DNA from: Ophiothrix spiculata
Lineage: Eukaryota; Echinodermata; Ophiuroidea; Amphilepidida; Ophiotrichidae
NCBI GenBank assembly: GCA_000969725.1
Contig: JXSR01S048180.1
Length of the DNA stretch: 23,443 nt
Direction: 5' to 3' (one strand)
The translations under genes were made by a program, and so were the position numbers. This document shows, in pieces, positions 10,226 to 19,309 of this stretch. The notes beneath the pieces are model-generated. The model worked only from the letters and a program-made list of their open reading frames with translations, did not search any database and was not told the DNA's origin. Positions within the stretch are counted from its first letter, which is position 1, and the number at the start of each line of letters is the position of its first letter.

Positions 10226-10538
10226 CCCAGGGGCCACTCAAATTAATGCTACAGGCATAGCGTGACCAAGAAAAGGGTGAATTAGGGTTGTTTTTGAGGA
10301 CAAAAGGGTGTATCAGGTGACACCTTTTAGGGTATCAAAAACAGCCATTTTAGCTCATTTTCAAGAAATAGGGTACTTTTTCAAACCCTAGTGTTCAAAC
10401 GGTCACGGTAATTTTCCGATTTAGGGTGTCAATGGGCTTCATAAACAATCACCCTTTAGGGGTTATTTTGAAAAACTGTGCTCACACTATGCCTGCAACA
10501 TTATACTTTGAGTGCGTACCCCCCCCCCCCCCCCCCCG
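10226..10538. mobile_element. GGGG-CACTCA element with 9-bp target duplication
   Basis: The direct repeat ggcagaata at 10217-10225 and 10539-10547 flanks ends cccaggggccactcaa and ttgagtgcgtacccc, followed by a 19-base C run. The interior is built of agggtg-type repeats. A 9-bp duplication suits Mutator-like transposons, but no transposase is present. Confidence 0.85.
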
Positions 10539-10547
10539 GGCAGAATA

Positions 10548-11049
10548 TAAGCATGCCAACAGATGTGTAAAACAAAAACATGCAAAATATGTCTAATGCT
10601 TTAAAAAATATTGCTGTATGTAGGATAAAAAATGCTTCAACAACCAGGAAACAATTTAGAACTAAGTTTAGGCCATGCAGAAATGTACAACATATGTTTG
10701 CATTTAAATAAGATCAAAATGTTGAATTTCAAACGAAACATATTGTTGAAAATAAATATAAAAAGTTCTCAATTATGAATTCAATATAACTTGGTACTCG
10801 CTCAGAAAATTTCATTTCAAATCAGGGTTCACTCTAGTCTGAGGTGTTTCTAGAAGTTGGCAACACTAGTTAGTTAGTCATGATATGCGACCAAATTACT
10901 GAATTGCTGTTTGGTGATTATCTGCAAGGATGCTATAAATTCTATATGCCCCTCATCACATTTGTGATGTTTCTTGCTCCTGTTTCTTATCCATTTTGTC
11001 TGAGACCAAAGTGAACTAAGTTCTTGATCAAGCCACTTTTTAAGCTAAC
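10548..11049. other. Intron sequence without recognisable feature
   Basis: AT-rich with no inverted ends, tandem units or exon-like pattern. A small palindrome catcacatttgtgatg lies near 10957. Confidence 0.6.
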
Positions 11050-11123
11050 ATGGACCAGGAGCCAGAAATCTGAAAAACAGGGCTCCTGGTCCATAAGTTT
11101 CAGATTTCTGGCTTCTGGTCCAT
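11050..11123. repeat. Hairpin of GGACCAGGAGCC repeats
   Basis: tggaccaggagccagaaatc is repeated inverted at 11102-11121 with another inverted partial copy between. A degenerate further copy (caggagcc) follows at 11140. Origin unknown. Confidence 0.7.
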
Positions 11124-11723
11124 AAGATTTCCAGAAAAACAGGAGCCGGTTTTTCAGGATCACAAGCCATTTCCAAAATTTATCCAAATTTTGATTTGGA
11201 AATTTAAAAAAATTTCAATAAAAGAAGAACTTTTTTGATTATCATCTGATGAATATGCATTGTTTTTTTCAAAAAACACCTATAATTTCAAATCATTTTC
11301 TTTCAGAAATTTTGGCTCATACTAGATACAAAAATATCGTCGCCTAGGTCTCAATTTTATTGCCAACCAGGAACCATATGGTAAAAAAGCACAAAGCGCC
11401 CGCCAAAGAAAAAGCTTGCTCTTCATTGAAATCAAAAAATTACAGAAAGCGAATCAAGTTATATTTTTTTTAAATGTTAAATGCATATCAAGGCTTTAAC
11501 CATGTTAACAGCTAGTAAAACACTAAAATTGGATTCGTATTTGAGAATTTTCATATTGACTTTTTGAAGAACCCAAGAAAAATGAAACAGGTTGTTACCT
11601 TGTGCGTGGGGATGTTGAGGAACTATGTAGCAAAACAGAGACAAAATAAACCACATGTGTAATGAATACTTATTGGCCATACAGATTAAAAATAGAATAA
11701 AAGAATATATGCAGCCAAAAGTC
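11124..11723. other. Intron sequence without recognisable feature
   Basis: AT-rich stretch between the GGACCAGGAGCC hairpin and the element at 11724. No feature seen beyond the hairpin's trailing partial repeat. Confidence 0.55.
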
Positions 11724-11955
11724 CGGGGGGCACTTACTTCAGTTACGAAGACCCCATTTTCAACAAAAATAGTTCACAAGTGTGTTTTATAAAGTTTTCA
11801 ATTTTACACGAAAAAAGCAGTTCCAGAGACCTCAATTTGGAGAAAAAGTTCCTTAGACCTTATACTTGACCAAAAATTAGTTCCACAAGACCGTAAGTTG
11901 GATAACCTTCTGCGGCACATACCTACCAATTTTTTTTTCAGTACCTCCCTCCCTG
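11724..11955. mobile_element. GGGGGGCACTTACTTC element, diverged relative
   Basis: It begins ccggggggcacttacttc and has tags agaccccattttca, agacctcaatttgg, cacatacctaccaa in the same order as the element at 8723-9062. The right end is poorly defined (cctccctccctgg). Confidence 0.6.
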
Positions 11956-12301
11956 GCTCTGGTCATGCATGCTTACACTAATTTGCTTACATGTTGATAT
12001 TTGTGCCCCCCCCCCCCCTCTGTGTTATTCAGACCTTGTTACATTGTAAGAATTGTTACAACAAACTGTGACACCAGCCTAGCACTATTATTTGCAGTTA
12101 TGATGTTATGAAAATTATGCGTCCAACCACCACAGTATGGGGATTAATAGAGGGTGCAGAATGGCTCACCTGTATTTGGGTCTGTGTGATTATAATAATG
12201 ATAACATGGGATATTGTTAATATGCGTATTAATCCATGAAATACAATTTGTGTACAAATAAATACAAAACACAAGACATTGAAGGACAATTGTTTGAACT
12301 T

Positions 12302-12973
12302 TTAAGGGAGGTCGGAGCCTCATAATCCATAAAAAGTGTTTCTATCATAACTTGAAAACTATAAGTAAACTACATAAATGCGACATATTTAGAAAGGAAA
12401 TTTTACAAGAAATCTACTTATAGCATCAAATTCAAATTTTAAGAACTCGCTTTTAAGAAACTCATCAAAAACCAGTTATTTTGTCAATTTTTTTTTGAAA
12501 AAGCCTAAAAAAGAATTATTTGGCAAAAATCTTCCAATATAGGTAAAATCATGTGAATTGATAGACCAGGGAATATTTGATTAACATCTTAGATTTCAAA
12601 AAATAGCCAAAAAGTGCCAAAAATCACAATTCTTTTTGGAAATTGTTTTTTGGGCCTTTTTGGACCAAAATTTTCAAAACTAGGGCATTAAACAAAAATT
12701 GGGAAAAAATTTCCTAGAACCATCAATATAGATGACTTATACCTATTTTTGAACATTTTGGCCAAATAATAAGTTTCTAGGCTTGTTCAAAAATTGTTGG
12801 CAAAATAACTCGTTTTTGGTGAGTTACTTGAAAGCAAATTCTTAAATCAAGAATCTGATGCTATAAATAGATTTCTTGTGAAATTCCCTTTCTAAAATGT
12901 ATACTTTTATATAGTTTAAGTTTTGATCAAAATTAATTTTCAGAAATTGTGAGGCTCTGACCTCCCTTATTAA
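12302..12973. mobile_element. Long palindromic TTAA element (672 bp)
   Basis: TTAA flanks at 12302-12305 and 12970-12973. The left terminus aagggaggtcggagcctca matches the inverted right terminus with one change. The arms stay complementary inwards for roughly 300 bp each (for example ctataaatagatttcttgtg pairs with caagaaatctacttatagca). No coding frame. It lies in the intron between exons F and G. Confidence 0.9.
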
Positions 12974-13012
12974 ACTTGCTGCACAAAAAACTGCATCATC
13001 AATCATGACACT

Positions 13013-13250
13013 GCAAAGTAAAAAGCAGTATGTGTATTTGTAAAGTATAGCAGATACTTCCTATTAGCAGCAATTTCTATTCAATCCACTCCCATGCTAG
13101 AAGGTTGTATGTGCATATGTTTGATATAGTAGATACTGCCTGGTTATGAAGGAGAATTGATCATCTGTTCATTTGTGCAGAACGTCACCAATGCAAAAAG
13201 GAAGTAACTTGCAATATATCTACAATACACATACAGCATTTTTACTTTGT
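13013..13250. mobile_element. CAAAGTAAAAAGCAGTATGTG MITE, copy 1
   Basis: Inverted ends caaagtaaaaagcagtatgt and acatacagcatttttacttt. The interior has ggttgtatgtgcatatgttt and aggaagtaacttgcaatata. An inverted copy lies at 15435-15672, so the pair flanks exon F. Confidence 0.85.
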
Positions 13251-13936
13251 TTGGTAGAATTGAGACACTGCAAATCCAGTTAAAATGTTCATTCTAGATA
13301 CAGTTCAGAATGAATTGAAATCCTGGATTCCAGGTAGAACTGGAACTGCATTTTTTTGTCTCAAATGCTTGAATCTCCTCGCATATCATATCCTTTTTCT
13401 AATGATTTGGATTTGAAATGACTGAAAGTGTAGATTCTGAAAATATCTTCCACAATTCTCTTCTGGAAATGGTCTGGTTTTGAATTGACCAAAATGTTGA
13501 TTGGAAATGCAAAATCTTGCACAGACATGGTATGATTTAAAAATAGAAAAGTCCAATTTGCTGTATGTTTTCAGAAAGGACTGCCAATGTGTCACTAGCT
13601 TAAAGTGTGTGTTTGAACCGTAAACAGCCATTCAAAGACAGCCCCTAGCAATAATGAAATGTGATTGAAAGTTGTATTTCGGATGCTATGACCAAGTTGA
13701 ATTAATGACAATTCATCATGAAAGGCAAAAATTTGAAGTTGGATGACAAAGTCGTAAAAAGTTTTATCATCTACATGTTGTGCCAATTACACCAAAATCT
13801 GAAAGGAGCAGCAATAAACGATAAATATGCAGGTTTAAAGTGTCATATTGTTGAGGTATATTTTGTAGGCAATTTCAATTATGATAGTTTAACAAATACA
13901 ACAGCATAAAGATGTGTATTACTTGGACCCATTTGC
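13251..13936. other. Intron sequence without recognisable feature
   Basis: A weak local inverted repeat (cagttc..gaactg, about 13303-13345) is all I see. The overlapping short frames on both strands are not coding. Confidence 0.55.
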
Positions 13937-13939
13937 TAA

Positions 13940-14070
13940 GGGGCGGCTTCAAAACTCAACCGGCGGTTGTCTGCCAGTTCTGGGCGGTTCAACCGGAATA
14001 AACAATAGCCAACCGACCAGAACTGCCCAGAACCGGCAGACAACCGTCGGTTGAGTTTTGAAGCCGCCCC
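13940..14070. mobile_element. Hairpin MITE with TAA target duplication (131 bp)
   Basis: TAA at 13937-13939 and 14071-14073 flanks ends ggggcggcttcaaaactcaa and ttgagttttgaagccgcccc, 20 of 20 paired. Most of the element folds on itself. A 3-bp TWA duplication suits PIF/Harbinger. The minus-strand open frame continues from exon F into it, but that part is past the donor. Confidence 0.88.
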
Positions 14071-14119
14071 TAAATCGCAAGCTGTCCAAAAGTAAACCAC
14101 ACAAAGATCATGTACCCAC

Positions 14120-14238
14120 CTGTTGGGATGTGAAGATGGCAGCATAAACTGGAATTCCACTAAACACAGCCCGTCTCCTAGCAGTGAGTGTTGAAGACTG
14201 TTCAGTTCATAGGCACAATAGGCCCTGCGTACATACAC
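14120..14238 (-). CDS. ACACA: ACC exon F (central domain, 39 codons plus 2 nt)
   Basis: The acceptor ctttaag and donor AACAG|gtgggt bound a 119-nt exon, phase 0 in and phase 2 out. It encodes [20 protein letters not shown], then [19 protein letters not shown] and two bases of an Arg codon. It follows exon E exactly as in animal ACC ([21 protein letters not shown], then [15 protein letters not shown]). The Arg codon is completed by the first base of exon G. A hairpin MITE sits about 47 bp past the donor (13940-14070), and two inverted copies of another MITE (13013-13250 and 15435-15672) flank this exon. Confidence 0.95.
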
Positions 14239-14420
14239 CTTAAAGTTGAAAAGTTAAAAAAAAACAGCAAATCATTTTTAAGTGGCTTCGGTCATATTCA
14301 GTTGTATTCAAACATGCTACAGATTTGATCATCATAAATCACCAACAATCCATCCACATATTTTTAATGTGCGAGGGGGGCTAAACATAATAAAAATATG
14401 CAGATGTATTGGACGCAGAG

Positions 14421-14729
14421 TTGTTGATTTGTAATGAACAACTCTGTTGCGTGTTTGAATACCTTTCAACGAAAATTTTCCTAAAGACTGATTTATAAAA
14501 AATGAAATTACATTCTAAATGTTTTCATTCAATATTCAGTAGAATCTTAAGCAAAATGCCTCTATACTTTGCTATTATCAGCTATTTTCAAGCAACAAGT
14601 CTTGCATGTACTCCGTGTGACAACAGTGCACCGACATAAGTGTTCTGCAGTAACACACTTCCATGAGCACCCCATTGTGTGTAATGTGCTAATTTGAATT
14701 TCAACTGTGGGTTCATTACAAATCAACAA
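14421..14729. repeat. Inverted repeat with a terminal hairpin
   Basis: ttgttgatttgtaatgaac at 14421-14439 recurs inverted at 14711-14729. The left copy also sits in a small palindrome, cagagttgtt..aacaactctg (14416-14446). It could be a MITE; no target duplication is clear. Confidence 0.5.
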
Positions 14730-14853
14730 TGGTACAAATTTAAAAGTGCTTTAAGCTTAAATTTCCAACAACTTATTGTCTTTGTATATATAATTTTCTG
14801 TGTTAATATCCTCTATTATTTTTCATATTATATTAATATTCTCATTATGTAGT

Positions 14854-15061
14854 GTGTAAGTGGTTTATTTCGTGCTACATTAATTTTCGCGCTTTTCGCG
14901 CTCAATTCACCTCGGGCAAAAATAAATGTAGCGCGAAATATACCGCTGCACGTTAAAAAAATCACAAGCGCGAAAATAAAAGCGCACAAAATGATTCAAA
15001 AGAGCTCAAAATTAGACTTGCACGAAAATTACTGAGCGCAAAAATATTGGCGTTTACAGTA
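14854..15061. mobile_element. GCGCGAAA-rich inverted repeat, likely MITE
   Basis: gtgtaagtggtttatttcgt and the inverted gtgcagcggtatatttcgcg (14854 and 14951) form arms. The remainder to ggcgtttacagta carries repeated cgcgaaaat/gcgcaaaa motifs. The exact borders are uncertain. Confidence 0.6.
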
Positions 15062-15149
15062 TTTAAATTGTTAATGCTATCTGGACCTCTTTGGAGACAG
15101 TACTTATGTATTGAAAGAGTTTAGCCAGAATAGAGAAAGATTAAACAAA

Positions 15150-15368
15150 ACTACGCTCCTGTATAAGGAGATATAGTGAGTTGTTAACACCATTTACGGT
15201 ACTTATCTAAACTGTCTGCAATGTGCAACATCTTATTTGCATCCTGTAATTCTTTAGAGATGTCATTTTTTTAAATTGTCAAAAAATGCAGACATTTTAG
15301 ATAAATACCATAAATGGTGTTAAAACATTTTTCAACAGCTCACCGTATCTCCTTATACAGGAGAGTAC
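15150..15368. mobile_element. CTCCTGTATAAGGAG MITE
   Basis: Inverted ends ctcctgtataaggagata and tatctccttatacaggag continue inwards through gtgagttgttaacaccattt. The tip is itself palindromic. The minus-strand open frame that overlaps its right half is not coding. Confidence 0.85.
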
Positions 15369-15434
15369 CGTTGTTGATTTAAAAAAAATATCATAGATGT
15401 GCCTTTCAATGTGCAGCATCACATCACTGCCCAT

Positions 15435-15672
15435 CAAAGTAAAAACGCAGTATGTGCATTGCAGACATATTGCAAGTAACTTCCTTTTCCCATAGAGAAC
15501 TCCTTCAGAAATAGCAGACGACCAATGCTCTTTCATAACTTAAAGCAGCATCTACTATATCAAACATATGCACATACAACCTTCTAGCATAGGAATGGAC
15601 TGAAGTCAAATCACATGTTAATAGGATGTATCTGCTGTGCTTCATAAATGCACATACTGTGTTTTTACTTTG
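15435..15672. mobile_element. CAAAGTAAAAACGCAGTATGTG MITE, copy 2
   Basis: An inverted copy of 13013-13250, with the same ends and inner blocks (aacatatgcacatacaacct, ttgcaagtaacttcctttt). Its right end is about 20 bp past the exon E donor, so it forms the start of that intron. Confidence 0.85.
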
Positions 15673-15692
15673 TTGTGCAGATCTATTCTTAC

Positions 15693-15782
15693 CTCCAATG
15701 CAGCTCGCCGTACCACCTCATTCATATGGAAAAAGAAGCTTGGTAGCACATCAAAGATGGTCGTCTCTGACATGATCAATTT
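15693..15782 (-). CDS. ACACA: ACC exon E (central domain, 30 codons)
   Basis: This phase 0-0 exon of 90 nt lies between gattgcag and GGAG|gtaaga. It encodes [20 protein letters not shown] then [10 protein letters not shown]. In animal ACC the corresponding stretch reads [20 protein letters not shown] followed by NQVVRMAALE, so the match covers the whole exon. It is too short to stand out as an open reading frame and was placed by protein similarity plus splice borders. A MITE ends only about 20 bp past its donor (15672), and a TTAA-flanked element begins about 30 bp upstream of its acceptor (15811), leaving little unique intron on either side. Confidence 0.93.
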
Positions 15783-15810
15783 CTGCAATCAGATAAAAAC
15801 AATTTTTTGC

Positions 15811-16250
15811 TTAAGATGTCTGGTCCATGATAGATCTGACTGAAATTTTCTGGTAAAAATTGGCATGAATAATATTTTATTGATCTAGAACTCATTCTTA
15901 AAATAAAAATTGGGGGTCACCAGACTTGTTTTTGCATGTGAGCTGGTTTGAAAATAGTATTTTTGGTGCTTTTGGGGAAAAATTAGTACAGTGGTCTGTG
16001 GCAAAAGTGACATTGTCTAGTGTTGATTCAAAAACTTCCCACTGAAATTTTGAAACAATTTTTTCACAAAATGGGCGTAAAAGTTTGTTCTTTCAATTAA
16101 TGAAATAAAAAGTGGGGGTCATGGACCTATTTTTCACGAAAAATCAGAAAATGTGACTTTTTTTTTACTTCAAAACATTATTCTGAGTAAACTGCGCATG
16201 CATGTTTTTGCACTTGCGAAATCAAAACAAGCGTGGACCAGACACCTTAA
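15811..16250. mobile_element. TTAA-flanked MITE, GTGTCTGGTCCA ends
   Basis: TTAA at 15811-15814 and 16247-16250 flank ends gatgtctggtccatga and inverted ggtgtctggtccacgc. The interior has two ataaaaa.tgggggtca segments. It begins about 30 bp upstream of exon E's acceptor. Confidence 0.85.
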
Positions 16251-16467
16251 TCAATCTGATTGTGTATACTGTAATTCATCTGGGTTGATATAAGTTCAAG
16301 AATATTTTTAAAATTTACACAGCCAGAAATTTACTTACTAAGAGTAGCCCAGCTGATGTTTCACAGGAAATAAATTTCTGGTTGTCTAAATTTGAAAACA
16401 CTCTTGATGTTGTTGAATCCTATCAGCATGCTAATTCAGAAAGCCGAGAGTTATACATGATTTGGTT

Positions 16468-16544
16468 TAGAAATGGGTGGATCCCCTCCCCTGGATTTGA
16501 AATGGGTGGATCCCCTCCCCTGGATTTGAAATGGGTGGATCCCC
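16468..16544 (-). repeat. 29-bp minisatellite, left part
   Basis: About 2.7 units of the same repeat as 17103-17719 (cccctcccctggatttgaaa). They are cut off from the main array by the insertion at 16545-17102. Confidence 0.9.
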
Positions 16545-17102
16545 TAGACTGACTCCGCAGTCGCCAAATAGCTGAGGGCGCCATACTTCCGGTTACGGTC
16601 TGGCTATTTGGCGACTGACAAAATAACATGCAATTTTTTTGGAGCACAATGTTACCAATTTTTGGTAACATAGCCTCTTAATCATGTTCGTATCTATCGC
16701 TCGCTGGCGTAACGTAAACAAGCCATTAATAACCCAAACACGCCTTGGAAAGAAACTGAAATTAAATATCCATATATTCTTTGAGAAAAGTTTGTTTACC
16801 TCATTTGCATATAATTATTATTGTATATTATTCATGGTTAATTTCATTGTTGAGCGAGCATGTTTACGGCTTGTTTATCGTTTATATTATGTCAATCATA
16901 CCCGTCTCCAAATTTGGAAGTTACTCATTAATATTCATTTATGTTTTATTCATTTTTGCAATCGTCATTCAAACTATTACATATTAATGAGCCAAAGTGC
17001 TCCATTTTTATGACCATTATTTTTACAGTCGTCACTGGCCAGCACAGGGCACAACGCAGTGATCAGTGCGCCCGGCCGGTCGATGACGCAGGATACAGTC
17101 TA
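16545..17102. mobile_element. 558-bp insertion in the minisatellite
   Basis: It starts tagactgactccgcagtcg and ends gacgcaggatacagtcta, so the tips TAGACTG/CAGTCTA are inverted and the next bases are partly so. The same 29-bp repeat lies on both sides, which defines the borders. An internal stem pairs gtcgccaaatagc with gctatttggcgac (16561-16616). A TA duplication would suit a Tc1/mariner relative, but the family is not clear. The open frame inside is not recognisable. Confidence 0.75.
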
Positions 17103-17719
17103 TGGTTCCCCTCCCCTGGATTTGAAATGGGTGGTTCCCCTCCCCTGGATTTGAAATGGATGGTTCCCCACCCCTGGCTTTAAAATAGGTGGTTCCCCAC
17201 CCCTGGATTTGAAATAGGTGGTTCCCCCTCCCCTGGATTTGAAATGGGTGGTTCTGGTTCCCCTCCCCTGGATTTGAAATGGGTGGATCCCCCTCCCTTG
17301 GATTTGAAATGGGTGGATCACCCTCCCTTGGATTTGAAATGGGAGGTTACCCCTCCCCTGGATTTGAAAGTGGTAATTCCCCCCCCCCCCTGGATTTGAA
17401 ATGGGTGGTTCCCCTCCCCTGGATTTGAAATGGATGGTTCCCCACCCCTGGCTTTAAAATACCCCTGGATTTGAAATAGGTGGTTCCCCCTCCCCTGGAT
17501 TTGAAATGGGTGGTTCTGGTTCCCCTCCCCTAGATTTGAAATGGGTGGTTCCCCCTCCCCTGGATTTGAAATGGGTGGTTCTCACTCCCCCTGGATTTGA
17601 AATGGGTGGTTCCCCCTCCCTGGATTTGAAATGGCTGGTTCTCCCTCCCCTGGATTTGAAATGGGTGGTTCCCCCTCCCCTGGATTTGAAATGGGTGGTT
17701 CTCATTCCCCCTGGATTTG
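17103..17719 (-). repeat. 29-bp minisatellite, main part (~20 units)
   Basis: Units of 27-33 bp, cccctcccctggatttgaaa followed by tgggtggtt, vary mainly in the C run and the last dinucleotide. The minus strand, which is the transcribed sense of ACC, carries GGGGAGGGG in most units. The open frames on both strands (FKSRGG repeats) are a by-product. Confidence 0.93.
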
Positions 17720-18132
17720 AACCCCTTACCTCTTGCATTGATTTTGTGATCAGAGCTAGCTCAATCTGTAATATATCAAAACTTAGGTAATTTCTCTGAA
17801 ATGGGATGTCGTAACAAACAGGAAAAATAATGTTTAAGTACTTTCCATGTTTATTAACAGAGAAAGTAATTCACATCCCTATAAATAATTTAAATCTGGG
17901 ACAGGTGAAAGTCCAAATCACCCAATTGTGAATCTCAAAAAGTAGAATTTAGTTTTACATGTTGATCTTGGGTAAGAGGCTGTTCTCTAAAAGCATCAAA
18001 GCTCCAAGTTTGCAAAGCGGTTGATGTTTCATTTGTAAAACATTGCCTTCACTTCAAAAATTGCAGAAAATCAAAAGAAATGTCAATTTTACATTGTATC
18101 TGCTAATAAAAACCAATTTGAAGATTTCCAAC
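17720..18132. other. Intron sequence without recognisable feature
   Basis: AT-rich intron D-E sequence between the minisatellite and the short TTAA relative. Nothing recognisable. Confidence 0.55.
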
Positions 18133-18336
18133 TCTAGGGGACATTATTTTCCATTCTCAACAACAATAATTACAAAATGATAGAAAATCTAAATGCTTTC
18201 ATATATGGGGGTTTAATTTGACAATAAAACTTGTATGCTGTCATTATTACTTCCAACACTTCAAATGTATAAAATTACCAAAATGTCTTGAAAATATGTT
18301 GGAAAATGATGTTGAACTTGTCCAATCCCCCTTTAA
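18133..18336. mobile_element. TTAA MITE family 1, short internally deleted relative
   Basis: The right end, read inverted, is TTAAAGGGGGATTGGACAAG followed by TTCAACATCAT, matching the left end of the element at 805. The left end aggggacattattttcc resembles the other end of that element, but its flank is TCTA, not TTAA. The interior is shorter and mostly different. Confidence 0.5.
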
Positions 18337-18529
18337 TAGGTACAAATTAACTTGCAAAGAAATTTTGTTGATTTTGTCATTTAACCCAAATTTATTTAAT
18401 ATTTCACACAGGGGTAGATTTCACGAACATTTAAATACATTGTTATATATCATAACATTGGAACCCTTCATTCAAAGGTTGAAATTTTTCTAGCGCTAAA
18501 TCCATATTGATGCATCGTACTCAGTCTTA

Positions 18530-18751
18530 TATACTTTGATCAACACTAAATAGGCGGTAATTATGAGGTTTTTCTTCATTCGCAAGTAAACATTATCCTA
18601 GTTACACGCGCGCCCTAAATACTGATGCGCAAGTCCCACATACAATGCGTGCTGCGTCTCGTGCAGTTATGCTGTGTCCAGCTACGCATACGCTTATCTG
18701 TATTCACAATGTGAAGAGGCCCGCCGCCTATTTGGTGTTGATCAAGGTATA
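18530..18751. mobile_element. TATACTTTGATCAACACTAAATAGG MITE, copy 2
   Basis: The same ends as at 9653-9872, with the interior in opposite orientation: attcgcaagtaaacat near the left end, gtattcacaatgtgaagagg near the right. Together the two copies flank exons E and F. Confidence 0.85.
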
Positions 18752-18798
18752 GTGAAATCCAATTAACTTGTAGCTATGATATGTAGTTATGAAGTGTT

Positions 18799-18952
18799 CA
18801 GAGATGCCACTTAGTATCACTAAAAAATCTTGAAAATGTGTATATTTTGGCAAAAAAAGCTGAAAAAAGGGCTGAAAATATATAAAAGTGGTAAATTTGG
18901 AGGTTTAAAAAATCCTGAAATCAGGTAAAATCCTGAAAAGTGGCATCTCTGA
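18799..18952. mobile_element. MITE with CAGAGATGCCACTT ends
   Basis: cagagatgccactt at the left pairs with aagtggcatctctg at the right (perfect 14 bp), with gtgtt beside both ends as a possible target duplication. It lies about 75 bp past the exon D donor. Confidence 0.85.
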
Positions 18953-19024
18953 GTGTTTGTGATAGTATTACATCTTCATGAAATCGGTCTCAGGGATGTA
19001 GTTGTGAATACAATTCATACATAC

Positions 19025-19252
19025 CGTAAGGTGATCAGGGCAGTAGCGATGTCCGTACATATCAATGGCCGACAGGAAGATGGATTCTACTTGGTTATGT
19101 CGCAGCTCATACGATGGTTGATGTGCAGCGATCAGGACTTGTCTTGCCCTCAGCGCGACCTTGGCATTCTGCTGATGGCTCAGAGTCGTCAGGCCTTCTA
19201 GGATGCTGGAAAGGTCTTCAGTGAGGCCAGACTCTTTGCTGCTCAGCCGGTC
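19025..19252 (-). CDS. ACACA: ACC exon D (central domain, 76 codons)
   Basis: Acceptor tgacacag and donor CTTACG|gtatgt give a symmetrical phase 0-0 exon of 228 nt. It encodes [20 protein letters not shown], then [20 protein letters not shown], then [20 protein letters not shown] and [16 protein letters not shown]. The blocks [14 protein letters not shown], [23 protein letters not shown] are among the most conserved in the ACC central domain. The first 80 nt or so and the acceptor are repeated upstream (19310-19385, then more decayed copies to about 19765). The upstream near-copy has its own acceptor at 19385 but lacks the rest of the exon, so the exon at 19025-19252 is the functional one. 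Confidence 0.95.
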
Positions 19253-19309
19253 CTGTGTCAAATAAATGGGAAAATAACAACTATGCATTTACAATGGAAT
19301 TCAGTTGAT

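Noticed and set aside
16684-17013. 109-codon plus-strand frame
   Set aside because: Inside the insertion in the minisatellite; no recognisable domain and low-complexity AT-rich codons.
16468-17719. CRISPR-like array of 29-bp repeats
   Set aside because: The units are contiguous with no unique spacers, and the setting is a eukaryotic intron.
17100-17790. Repetitive proteins with FKSRGG or DLKWV units on both strands
   Set aside because: By-product of the 29-bp minisatellite. Both strands are open for the same reason.
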